Source of the DNA: Congregibacter litoralis KT71
GTDB taxonomy: Bacteria; Pseudomonadota; Gammaproteobacteria; Pseudomonadales; Halieaceae
Assembly (NCBI RefSeq): GCF_000153125.2
Contig: NZ_CM002299.1
Span: 1,797,075 to 1,861,074 of the forward strand
DNA: 64,000 nt
Direction: 5' to 3'
The notes under the pieces are model-generated. The model ran no database searches. It saw nothing but the letters and a program-made list of their open reading frames with translations, and was not told the DNA's origin. Every line of letters starts with the position of its first letter. Within the stretch, counting starts at the first letter, position 1. Below are positions 1 through 7,922 of this stretch, in pieces. A program made the translations under genes and the position numbers.

Positions 1-1902
1 CTCCATACCCGACACGCCCCCGAGCTTGGCCTGGAGCTCCCGCTGCACCTCCTGTTGGCTGCGCTCTCTTTTGCGCCAGGGCGTCATGTTCAGGCCCCCG
101 AAGTTACTGTCAGGCTGCGCCACCTGCCAGGAGGATTGAATCTCGGGAATGTCTTTCCAGATATCCACCACCTGATCAAGGAAGACACTGACGTAATCGA
201 GGTTCGCATAACTCGGCGCCGATCCCACGACGTAGAGAGAGCCCGTGTCCTCCTCCGGTGCAAGTTCCCGCTGGCTGATAAGAAAGAGTGTCGGCAGACT
301 CAGAATAATACCGGCGGCAAACATCATGACCGCACCGCGGTTCGCCAGACAGTGCTCCAGGAGCCCTTGATAGCCGCGGTTCATGCGATGGAAGAAGCCG
401 TCGAGGGCGTCGGCAAAACGCCCCTGGTCTCCCTGTGCCTTTAAAAACCGAGAGGCCATCATGGGGCTGAGGGTTAGTGCCACAACGCCCGACACCAGCA
501 CCGCGCCGGCCAGGGTCAGGGCGAATTCACTGAACAGCGCGCCCGTGAGACCGCCAATGAATGCGATGGGCGCATAGACCGCCGCGAGAGTGACGGTCAT
601 GGCGATAACCGGCAGGGCCACTTCTCTGGCGCCGTCGATAGCGGCCTGTATGGGCGTCGCACCCTCCTCGATATGCCGATGCACGTTCTCCACCACCACG
701 ATGGCATCATCAACGACCAGACCAATAGCAATCACCATGGCGAGGAGCGTGAGGAGATTCAGCGAAAAACCCATGCTCAGCATAAGGAACACGACGCCCA
801 CGAGAGACAGGGGTATTGCGACGAGGGGAATAAGTACCACGCGGATAGACCCCAAAAACAGGAAGATCACCAGGATCACGATCACCCCCGCTTCGAGGAG
901 CGTGTTGATCACTTCCTGCAGGGCATCATCAATGGCCACGGAGCTGTCCCAGTCCATGATGACTTCGAGATCCGCCGGCAGATTGGCTTCGATCGCCGGG
1001 AGAATTTCGTGCACCGCCGCGGAGACCGACAGGGGGTTGGCGTCGGGAGCCGTGGTGATGGACATGAATACCGTGTCGCGACCGCTGGTGGACTGCCTTG
1101 ACTGATTGTTTTCTGCTGCAAGCTCCACTTCTGCAACATCGCCCAGGCGGACCTGGCGGTCCCGGTCCTGGCGAACCACCAGGCTCTGAAACTCTTTGGC
1201 GGTGCGCATGCCTGTGACGGCGTCTACGGTAACCCGCACCCATTCACCCTCGGTAGCACCTGCGGTGCTGATGACGTTATCCCGGCGAATCGCCGCGTTG
1301 ATATCATTGGCCGTGACATTGAGGGCGGCCATGCGCACGGGGTCCAGCCAGATGCGCATGGCCAGATAGCGACCAAAAATGCCGGCCTTGCCCACACCCT
1401 CAATCGTGGCGAGCTCGGGTTGCACGCTGCGCAGGAGATAGTCCGTCACCTGAAAGGGTGTCATCTGATCGCTGACAAAGGCCAGGTACATCATCGCGTC
1501 GCCACTGCCCGCCGTGGAGATCACCGGGTCAAGGATATCGTCGGGCAATTCATCCCGCGCCTCGTTAACCTTGGCGATCACTTCCGTCAAAACATCAGAG
1601 GTGTTTTCGCCCAGACGAACATGAACCTGAATCGCAGATACGCCGGGGTTGCTGGAGGAACTGATGTACTCCACGCCCCGCGCGCCTGCGATGTTCACCT
1701 GGAGCGGTGTCGTGACAAACCCCTGAATCGTGCGGGAGTTAGCGCCGGGATACACGGTGGTGACGGAGATAACGCTGCGTTCCAGTTCCGGGAACTCTCT
1801 CAGTGTGATCTTCCCCAGGGATGCCAGACCAGCGATGAGAATCAGCGCGCTGAGCACTACGGCCAGCACCGGACGACGAATAAACAGATCGGTAAAACGC
1901 AT
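1..1902 (-). CDS. RND efflux transporter, inner-membrane subunit (partial)
   Basis: Proton-driven export pump of the resistance-nodulation-division (AcrB/MdtB, HAE-1) family; it would form the inner-membrane trimer of a three-part efflux system. The 634 visible codons start with the family-typical MRFTDLFIRRPVLAVVLS and a first membrane helix, followed by the periplasmic porter region and then a block of membrane helices (about residues 340-500) containing the conserved GLVVDDAIVVVEN stretch. The frame is open at the left edge, so roughly the C-terminal 40% is missing. The start lies 2 bases after the stop of the adaptor gene, so the two are co-transcribed. The substrate cannot be read from the sequence. 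Confidence 0.93.
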   Translation of the reverse strand, partial: MRFTDLFIRRPVLAVVLSALILIAGLASLGKITLREFPELERSVISVTTVYPGANSRTIQGFVTTPLQVNIAGARGVEYISSSSNPGVSAIQVHVRLGENTSDVLTEVIAKVNEARDELPDDILDPVISTAGSGDAMMYLAFVSDQMTPFQVTDYLLRSVQPELATIEGVGKAGIFGRYLAMRIWLDPVRMAALNVTANDINAAIRRDNVISTAGATEGEWVRVTVDAVTGMRTAKEFQSLVVRQDRDRQVRLGDVAEVELAAENNQSRQSTSGRDTVFMSITTAPDANPLSVSAAVHEILPAIEANLPADLEVIMDWDSSVAIDDALQEVINTLLEAGVIVILVIFLFLGSIRVVLIPLVAIPLSLVGVVFLMLSMGFSLNLLTLLAMVIAIGLVVDDAIVVVENVHRHIEEGATPIQAAIDGAREVALPVIAMTVTLAAVYAPIAFIGGLTGALFSEFALTLAGAVLVSGVVALTLSPMMASRFLKAQGDQGRFADALDGFFHRMNRGYQGLLEHCLANRGAVMMFAAGIILSLPTLFLISQRELAPEEDTGSLYVVGSAPSYANLDYVSVFLDQVVDIWKDIPEIQSSWQVAQPDSNFGGLNMTPWRKRERSQQEVQRELQAKLGGVSGME

Positions 1903-1904
1903 GC

Positions 1905-2981
1905 TCAGATACCTGCATCGGGGTCAATTTGCACCCGGGCGTTGCGATAAAGCTTGTTCTGTCCGGCGATGACGATACGCTCGCCATCCTCGATACCGCT
2001 GACGATGGCCACCTCGCCATTGTTGGCGGGCAGGATGTCTACCACGCGGGGACTTACGAACAATCCATCGTCATCCTCTTCGATAACGTACACGAGGTTA
2101 CCCTGGAGGGAATAACTCACGGCGGTCTCTGCCACGAATACCCGCCGGCTTTCGCGATCGAGATCGATGATCAGGCTGGCAAACATGCCGGGGAGCAAGC
2201 CGTCACCCTCATCCACGCTGGCGCGTACCTGAAGATTTCGCGTGCTTTCATCGATCTGGGAGTCCACGGCCTGGAGAGTTGCGGAAAAACGACGATCGGG
2301 AAAGGCCGCGGTACGCAGCACGATTTTCAGGCCCGGTTGCATGAGAGGGGCGTAGCGATCGGGAACGGAGAAATCTACCTCCAGGCGTGAGACGTCCTGG
2401 AGCGTGACCAGGGGCGTACCGGCTTCCACGTAGTCCCCCAGACGCACCTGAAAAATACCCAGGCGACCGGCGAAGGGCGCGCTGATGCGCTTGTTTTGAA
2501 GCACGGCGTCAACCTCGGCGAGTTCGCCCCGGGCGGACTGGAGGTCCGACCGGGACTGGTCCAACTGGCTCTGGGGAATGGAGTTTTCCTTAATCAGCCG
2601 GGCATCCCGTTCATACAATTGCTCGGCCAGGCGCAAGCGGGCTTCGAGGCGCGTGCGGGTGGCAACTTCGAAGGCCTCGTCAATGTTGATAAGAGGGTCT
2701 CCGGCTTCGACACTATCGCCGGAGGAGGCGTGCACTGCCGTGATATCGCCGCTGGTTTCGGCGGTGAGAAGGATTCCCCGGGCGGCCCGGATGGTGCCCA
2801 CGGCATCGATGGTTTCCCGCCAGGGCCGGGTTTGGGCCGTGCCTGCCGCGATAGTGGCGGGCGGTGCCGCAAAACTCCCTGAGGCCATAGCGGCAGAGCG
2901 CTGTTGGATGTAAAGGGCGGTACTGCCGAGAATCAGCACCAGGAGTGCGGCAGCGACGAGGTAAGCGCGCAAGGACAACAT
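1905..2981 (-). CDS. RND efflux periplasmic adaptor (MFP/HlyD family)
   Basis: Membrane fusion protein that links an RND pump to an outer-membrane channel in the periplasm. The 358-residue protein has an N-terminal signal anchor (about residues 4-24), a lipoyl-like half (TAETSGDITAVHASSGDSVE), an alpha-helical hairpin (about 105-165), the second lipoyl half (APFAGRLGIFQVRLGDYVEAG) and a C-terminal beta-barrel. This order is standard for the family. It is the first gene of a two-gene operon with the pump at 1-1902. No outer-membrane factor is visible here. The upstream region, shared with the divergent patatin gene, holds a perfect inverted repeat. Confidence 0.92.
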   Translation of the reverse strand: MLSLRAYLVAAALLVLILGSTALYIQQRSAAMASGSFAAPPATIAAGTAQTRPWRETIDAVGTIRAARGILLTAETSGDITAVHASSGDSVEAGDPLINIDEAFEVATRTRLEARLRLAEQLYERDARLIKENSIPQSQLDQSRSDLQSARGELAEVDAVLQNKRISAPFAGRLGIFQVRLGDYVEAGTPLVTLQDVSRLEVDFSVPDRYAPLMQPGLKIVLRTAAFPDRRFSATLQAVDSQIDESTRNLQVRASVDEGDGLLPGMFASLIIDLDRESRRVFVAETAVSYSLQGNLVYVIEEDDDGLFVSPRVVDILPANNGEVAIVSGIEDGERIVIAGQNKLYRNARVQIDPDAGI

Positions 2982-3109
2982 CCTTCTGTCGAGAATTGGA
3001 GGGCGGCCAAGGCCATCTAAGACCGTACAAATCTAGAAGAGTGTAGGGTCTGGCGTGGCAGAATGCATCTGAAAACGGCCGGCAGCCTCGGTAGATGCCC
3101 CGTAGTTTG

Positions 3110-3122
3110 TTACCTTTGGTAA
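3110..3122. promoter_or_regulatory. Inverted repeat between efflux operon and patatin gene
   Basis: TTACC-TTT-GGTAA is a perfect 5-3-5 inverted repeat in the 204-base region between the divergent efflux operon (starting at 2981) and patatin gene (starting at 3186). Its place suits an operator that could act on either promoter. No regulator gene is adjacent, so the cognate protein is unknown. Confidence 0.3.
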
Positions 3123-3185
3123 TGTTTTTGCGTGCCTGAGGTGCGGTATGCTAGGACCATGTCGGTTCGCGCTCTAGGAGTATGA

Positions 3186-4895
3186 ATGTCGTCGCGGAAG
3201 CTGAAGAAAATTGAAAAAACCATGGATGCAGCCCTCACCTATGAGGACTGGGCCGAGGCAGCGCAGGAGCATGACGAGGTCAGCGGCGCCAAGCGCTGGC
3301 GACACGTTGATCAGAGCCGTCAGTATGACTATGCCCAGATCCGCTTGCGCCTGGATCGTCTCCGGAGTCTGCGGGTGCGTAACGATTATCAGGGACTTCT
3401 GTTTACCCTGAATGAAGGTATCCACGGCAACATGGGGGGCATGGGGCGCAGTTCCCTCTACCGCCGCGCAAAATTCGGCACCAAGCAGCTCATTGAGCAG
3501 TACATCGACGAGATTGATGATGCCCTGCGCTATCTCGCCGATCTCAATGTCAAAGAGATTGATATCCAGCAAAAAATGGATTTCTTCTACCGGGCAAATA
3601 TCTGCTTCGGCCGGTCCGCCCTTATGCTCAGCGGTGGTGGTGTTTTAGGTTTCTACCACCTTGGCGTAGTGCGTACTCTCCTGGAGCAAAATCTCTTGCC
3701 GCGGGTGATTTCCGGCGCCAGCGCAGGTTCCCTCGTGGCCGGCGTGGTGGGAACCCACACGGACAAGGAACTCACGCGGTTCTACGATCCGGCCAATGTG
3801 CATTTTGAGGCGGAAAAAGAGGCCAGCGCTTTTTCTCGGATGTTTTTCGGGAAAAACCCTCAGATAGACGTGAGCGATCTGGAGCAGATCGTTGCGCGTC
3901 TGATCCCCGATCTGACCTTTCAGGAAGCCTACGAGAAAACCGGCCGGCAAATCAGTATCACCGTTGCGCCGGCGGAGCCCCACCAGCGCTCCCGGCTGTT
4001 GAATGCGATTACCTCGCCCAATGTCTTTGTGCGCTCCGCGGTGATGGCGTCCTGTGCGGTGCCCGGCGTCTTCCCGCCCGTGACGCTCATGGCGAGAAAT
4101 GTTCACGGAGAGGCTCAGCCTTATCTGCCCACGCGACGCTGGGTGGACGGCAGTATCGCCGATGATCTGCCTGCCAAGCGTTTGTCGCGTCTTTACAGCA
4201 CCAATCACTATATCGTCAGCATGGTGAACCCCATTGCCACACCGTTTCTCAATGGAGGCAAGGAGCGCAGTCAGTTGACTCGGGCTCTGGGATCCCTGGG
4301 TGTCGGTATGGGTCGGGAAATGCTGAACTTCTACCGCGGAGTGGCCCAGCGCCAGGGTGACAACTGGCCGCGCTTCAATCTGCTCCTCAATGGCGTTCAT
4401 GCCCTCATGGATCAGGAGTACAGCGGCGATATCAATATCGTGCCGAGTTTCCGCTTTTTTAATCCCGGCAAGATCCTGGCTCATCTTTCCGAAAAAGAAC
4501 TTATGGATCTGATGGAAGCCGGTGAGCGCTCCGCGTTTCCCGCGGTGGAATCCATCCGAACCTGTACCAAGATATCGCGGACCATGGAGGAGATTCTTCA
4601 TCGCTTTGAATACGGAGATCTGCGTCCCCAGGGAGACCAGTACCAGCGACCGAGAGCATCGCGGCGACGTCCGGCGCCCACGCGCTCGGACCGCGAAGCC
4701 ATGCGCGAGACCGGTTCTCAGCGGCTGGAGAAAGCCGCGGCCGCAGGGGTGCCGGCGCCGGCTCCAAAGACAAAGGTAGCGCGAAAGAAAGCGGTTAAGC
4801 GTGTGGCCAAAAAGGCCCCAAAGAGTCAGGGTCGCTCATCCCGGTCATCGGGCGCTAAAGGCAAGGACAGCGAGGGGGTCAGCGACGCGGCCTGA
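3186..4895 (+). CDS. Patatin-like phospholipase with DUF3336-type N-terminus
   Basis: Predicted serine acyl hydrolase acting on lipids. The first 140 residues match the helical DUF3336-like region usual in bacterial and fungal triacylglycerol-lipase-type patatins. The patatin core follows, with an oxyanion loop SGGGVLGFYHLG (about 149-160), nucleophile elbow GASAG with Ser179, and the second catalytic residue Asp321 in WVDGS. Residues from about 490 form a Lys/Arg/Ala-rich, probably disordered tail with several KKA/KKAPK runs, which could bind nucleic acid, acidic lipid or polyhydroxyalkanoate granules; that is a guess. ATG 3186 is preceded by TAGGAG. The gene stands alone; a hexamer repeat follows it. 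Confidence 0.9.
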   Translation: MSSRKLKKIEKTMDAALTYEDWAEAAQEHDEVSGAKRWRHVDQSRQYDYAQIRLRLDRLRSLRVRNDYQGLLFTLNEGIHGNMGGMGRSSLYRRAKFGTKQLIEQYIDEIDDALRYLADLNVKEIDIQQKMDFFYRANICFGRSALMLSGGGVLGFYHLGVVRTLLEQNLLPRVISGASAGSLVAGVVGTHTDKELTRFYDPANVHFEAEKEASAFSRMFFGKNPQIDVSDLEQIVARLIPDLTFQEAYEKTGRQISITVAPAEPHQRSRLLNAITSPNVFVRSAVMASCAVPGVFPPVTLMARNVHGEAQPYLPTRRWVDGSIADDLPAKRLSRLYSTNHYIVSMVNPIATPFLNGGKERSQLTRALGSLGVGMGREMLNFYRGVAQRQGDNWPRFNLLLNGVHALMDQEYSGDINIVPSFRFFNPGKILAHLSEKELMDLMEAGERSAFPAVESIRTCTKISRTMEEILHRFEYGDLRPQGDQYQRPRASRRRPAPTRSDREAMRETGSQRLEKAAAAGVPAPAPKTKVARKKAVKRVAKKAPKSQGRSSRSSGAKGKDSEGVSDAA

Positions 4896-4910
4896 TCCTT
4901 TTTCACCGCA

Positions 4911-4952
4911 CCCGCACCCGCACCCGCACCCGCACCCGCACCCGCACCCGCA
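4911..4952. repeat. Tandem hexamer repeat (CCCGCA)x7
   Basis: Seven perfect copies of CCCGCA, with partial units on both sides, lie in the 95-base gap between the convergent patatin and phosphotransferase genes. Short perfect repeats of this kind are prone to slippage. It is outside both reading frames, so a change in copy number would not alter a protein. Confidence 0.9.
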
Positions 4953-4990
4953 CACCGCGCCCCGGCGGTAATCGGGGCAGGGGCGGTGGA

Positions 4991-6013
4991 TCAGACGTCG
5001 ATGTAGCGAACCCCCATTTCCGCCAGAGGCTCCACCAGCGCGCCCTTGGCATCGGCCTCGGCGCTGGACGCGGTGCCGATGAGCGAGCGTTTTTTCACGC
5101 CCTGGAGAATCGCTGCCAGGCGGAAAAAGCAGAACACCAGATAAAAATTCCAGTTGGCGATGTCCTTTCGTCCGGTGCGCTCACAGTAGCTTGCGATGTA
5201 CTCCTCGTCCGAAGGAATGCCCAGGGCAGCACGATCGCAGCCCGTGAGGCCTCTCAATCCGTCTCCGGCGGGCATTTGCCAGGCCATGACCTGATAAGAC
5301 AGGTCGGCGAGGGGATGCCCGAGAGTGGACAGTTCCCAGTCGAGAACGCCAATTACCCGGGGTTCCGTGGGGTGGAACATGAGGTTGTCGAGGCGATAGT
5401 CCCCGTGCACAAGGCTCACGAGACCGTCGTCCTGGGGCATGTTTTCCGGCAGCCAGGCAATGAGACGCTCCATGGCCGGGCTGTGTTCGGTTTCGGATGC
5501 GCGATACTGCTTGGTCCAGCGCCCCACCTGTCGCTCAAAGTAATTGCCGGGCCTGCCGAAGTCTTCGAGACCGACGCTCTTGGGGTCCACGCTGTGAAGG
5601 GCAGCAAGAACGCGATTCATATCCGCATAAATCGCTGCGCGCTCTTCTTTGGAGTCTACTTCCGGTAGCTCCGGGTCCCAGAACACCCGGCCCTCGAGGA
5701 ATTCCATAATGTAGAACATGGAGCCGATAACGCTTTCGTCCTCGCAGAGGAGGTAGGTCCTGGCAACGGGAACATCCGTATTCTCCAGGGCGCTTAACAC
5801 CCGATATTCGCGGTCTACGGCATGGGCAGAGGCCAGGAGCTCCCCCGGCGGTTTTCTTCGCAATACCCATTTTTGAGAGTCGTCGCTCAGAAGAAATGTG
5901 GGGTTGGACTGGCCGCCGGCGAACTTTTCCGCCCGTAGCTTGCCGGAGAACCCCGGGAGTTTGTCCTGGAGATAGTGCTGTAATGCTTCAAGGTCGAGAG
6001 TTTGCGTGCTCAT
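4991..6013 (-). CDS. ACAD10/11-type APH-fold phosphotransferase
   Basis: Kinase of the aminoglycoside-phosphotransferase fold. The N-lobe has FAGGQSNPTFLL (31-42), VLRRKPPGELLASAHAVDRE (50-69) and EDESVIGSMFYIMEF (91-105), close to the N-terminal domain of human ACAD10/ACAD11 rather than to antibiotic kinases. Catalytic residues are present: HGDYRLDN (His203, Asp205, Asn210) and the metal ligand in DWE (Asp225). Relatives such as LvaA of levulinate catabolism phosphorylate 4-hydroxyacyl-CoA; the same reaction is inferred here. The ATG at 6013 is chosen because the 21 upstream codons are Arg/Lys rich and not part of the domain. The gene is divergent from an acyl-CoA ligase. Confidence 0.85.
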   Translation of the reverse strand: MSTQTLDLEALQHYLQDKLPGFSGKLRAEKFAGGQSNPTFLLSDDSQKWVLRRKPPGELLASAHAVDREYRVLSALENTDVPVARTYLLCEDESVIGSMFYIMEFLEGRVFWDPELPEVDSKEERAAIYADMNRVLAALHSVDPKSVGLEDFGRPGNYFERQVGRWTKQYRASETEHSPAMERLIAWLPENMPQDDGLVSLVHGDYRLDNLMFHPTEPRVIGVLDWELSTLGHPLADLSYQVMAWQMPAGDGLRGLTGCDRAALGIPSDEEYIASYCERTGRKDIANWNFYLVFCFFRLAAILQGVKKRSLIGTASSAEADAKGALVEPLAEMGVRYIDV

Positions 6014-6076
6014 AATCCGCTCTGGCTTCCTGCGAGCGAGCGAGTTTGCAGGAGCTTGCCGTTCCTTGCAATTCAT

Positions 6077-6091
6077 CTTGCTGAGAGCAAG
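6077..6091. promoter_or_regulatory. Inverted repeat in kinase/ligase divergent region
   Basis: CTTGCT-GAG-AGCAAG is a perfect 6-3-6 inverted repeat within the 205-base region between the phosphotransferase (start 6013) and the acyl-CoA ligase (start 6219). It could be an operator for coordinated control of the two genes. The regulator is unknown. Confidence 0.3.
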
Positions 6092-6218
6092 CCGCGGGAC
6101 TCTCCCTGAGGCCTCGGAAAAGTTGTCTATGGGCGGCGGGGCGGCTATTCTCTCGGGCCGCGAGCGGACTCATCCCTGACTCCGCCACTGGTCTAATCAC
6201 AATAAACAGGAAGGGCAC

Positions 6219-7919
6219 ATGTACGCAGAGCTGAAGAAAGCCTGGAACGAGTTCACATCCCCCGGGCAAATGTTTGAGGTTCAACGCACCAAGGTTCATG
6301 GTGTCGATATTCTGGCTTACGTTCATGCGCCGAACTCCCTGCGTGATCTGTGGCTGGCCTCCGCGGGGCACGGCGACAATGATTACCTGGTGTACCAGGA
6401 CGAGCGCATCAGCTATAGCGAAGCACACCGCCGCGTGGCCGCCGTCGCCCAGGCGCTTTCAGGAATGGGTGTAAGCCCCGGCGATCGCGTAGCCATCGCC
6501 ATGCGTAACTATCCCGAGTGGCTGCTGGCCTACTGGGCGATTACCAGCATGGGCGCGGTGGCGGTGGGTATGAACGCCTGGTGGGTTCCCCACGAAATGG
6601 AATACGCCCTTCAGGACTCGGCTCCTAAGGTGCTTATTGCCGACGAAGAGCGGCTTCAGCGCTTTGACGAGATTCGCGACAAGTTCCCGGCGATGCAGGC
6701 CATCGCCGTGCGGCCTAAAAGTGACTTTTCTGCCTGGGCCAGAAGTTGGGATGAGATGGCTGCCGGGGAGGGCACACTTCCCGAGGTCACCATAGATCCC
6801 GATTCCGACGCCTGTATTTTCTATACCTCGGGAACCACCGGTCGTCCCAAAGGCGCGCAGTTGACGCATCGAAGCTGTACCAATAACGTGATGAACGTTG
6901 CTTTTATTAACTCCGTACAGCCTCGAGCCCTCGCCTACGCCGCAGGGGTTGAACCCGCCGCGCCCGGTAGTGAGGCGCCCCTCAGAGCCCTCGTCGCGAC
7001 CCCCCTGTTTCACGTTACGGCGAACAACTGTGTAGCGCAGGTTGCCACCCTGGTGGGGGGCTGTCTGGTCCATATGTACAAATGGGATGCGGGGGAAGCC
7101 CTGCGTTTGATCGAACGTGAGAAGGTGTCAGCATTCAGCGCCGTTCCCATGATGACCCGGGAGCTGATGATTCACCCGGACTTTGCCAAGCGCGATGTGT
7201 CCTCTCTGAAAACCATCGGTGGTGGCGGTGCTGCAATGCAGCCGGATCTCGTGGGCAAGGTGCCCGATGCCATGCCCGGCACCCGACCCAATACCGGTTA
7301 CGGCCTGACGGAAACCTCCGGCATCATCGCGGCCCTTGCCCTGGAGTTTTTCCTGGATCGCCCCACAAGTGTGGGGCCGGCGATGCCGACCTTCGAAGCA
7401 AAATGCATTGACAGCGAGGGCGCTGACTTAGCCGCCAATGAAATCGGTGAGCTGGTGGTTCGCGGTGCCCCGGTCATCAAGGGTTATCTCAACCGACCTG
7501 ATGCGACGGCGGAAAGCATTGTGGATGGCTGGTTTCGCACTGGCGACATCGCCTATATCGATGAGGATGGCTTTATCTATCTGGTCGATCGTGCCAAGGA
7601 TATGGTGTTACGCGGCGGTGAGAACGTGTACTGCGCCGAAGTGGAAAATGCGCTCTTCAGTCATGATGCCGTAGCGGAATGCGTGGTTTTTGCCGTGCCG
7701 GACGAGCGTCTGGGGGAGGAGGTAGGTGCTGCCATCTATCCCAGGCCCGGCGAGACCCTCGACGCTGGCGCCCTGCGGGAGCACTGCAAGGCCGTTGTGG
7801 CGCCCTTTAAGGTCCCTCGCTACATCTGGCTCCTCGATGAGCCCCTGCCACGGAACGCGAACGGTAAATTCGTAAAACGCGCCCTCCAGGACTCCCTGGC
7901 ACTTAAAGATGCAGTCTGA
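6219..7919 (+). CDS. Acyl-CoA synthetase (AMP-forming, class I adenylate-forming)
   Basis: Activates a carboxylic acid to its CoA thioester via an acyl-adenylate. The 566-residue protein has the P-loop YTSGTTGRPKGAQ (about 202-214), the adenine-binding GYGLTETSG (about 360), GWFRTGD (about 437) at the hinge region with IDEDGFIYLVDRAKDMVLRG, and the C-terminal catalytic lysine motif NANGKFVKR (about 547). Family members accept medium- or long-chain fatty acids or related acids; the substrate is not clear. ATG 6219 has a good AGGAAGG site. The gene is divergent from the ACAD10/11-type kinase, as expected for an acid-activation plus hydroxyacyl-CoA kinase pair. Confidence 0.93.
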   Translation: MYAELKKAWNEFTSPGQMFEVQRTKVHGVDILAYVHAPNSLRDLWLASAGHGDNDYLVYQDERISYSEAHRRVAAVAQALSGMGVSPGDRVAIAMRNYPEWLLAYWAITSMGAVAVGMNAWWVPHEMEYALQDSAPKVLIADEERLQRFDEIRDKFPAMQAIAVRPKSDFSAWARSWDEMAAGEGTLPEVTIDPDSDACIFYTSGTTGRPKGAQLTHRSCTNNVMNVAFINSVQPRALAYAAGVEPAAPGSEAPLRALVATPLFHVTANNCVAQVATLVGGCLVHMYKWDAGEALRLIEREKVSAFSAVPMMTRELMIHPDFAKRDVSSLKTIGGGGAAMQPDLVGKVPDAMPGTRPNTGYGLTETSGIIAALALEFFLDRPTSVGPAMPTFEAKCIDSEGADLAANEIGELVVRGAPVIKGYLNRPDATAESIVDGWFRTGDIAYIDEDGFIYLVDRAKDMVLRGGENVYCAEVENALFSHDAVAECVVFAVPDERLGEEVGAAIYPRPGETLDAGALREHCKAVVAPFKVPRYIWLLDEPLPRNANGKFVKRALQDSLALKDAV

Positions 7920-7922
7920 TTC

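Noticed and set aside
3645..4601. Long reverse-strand frame inside the patatin gene
   Set aside because: No domain or motif, and the overlapping forward frame carries a full catalytic set; it is a G+C-driven shadow.
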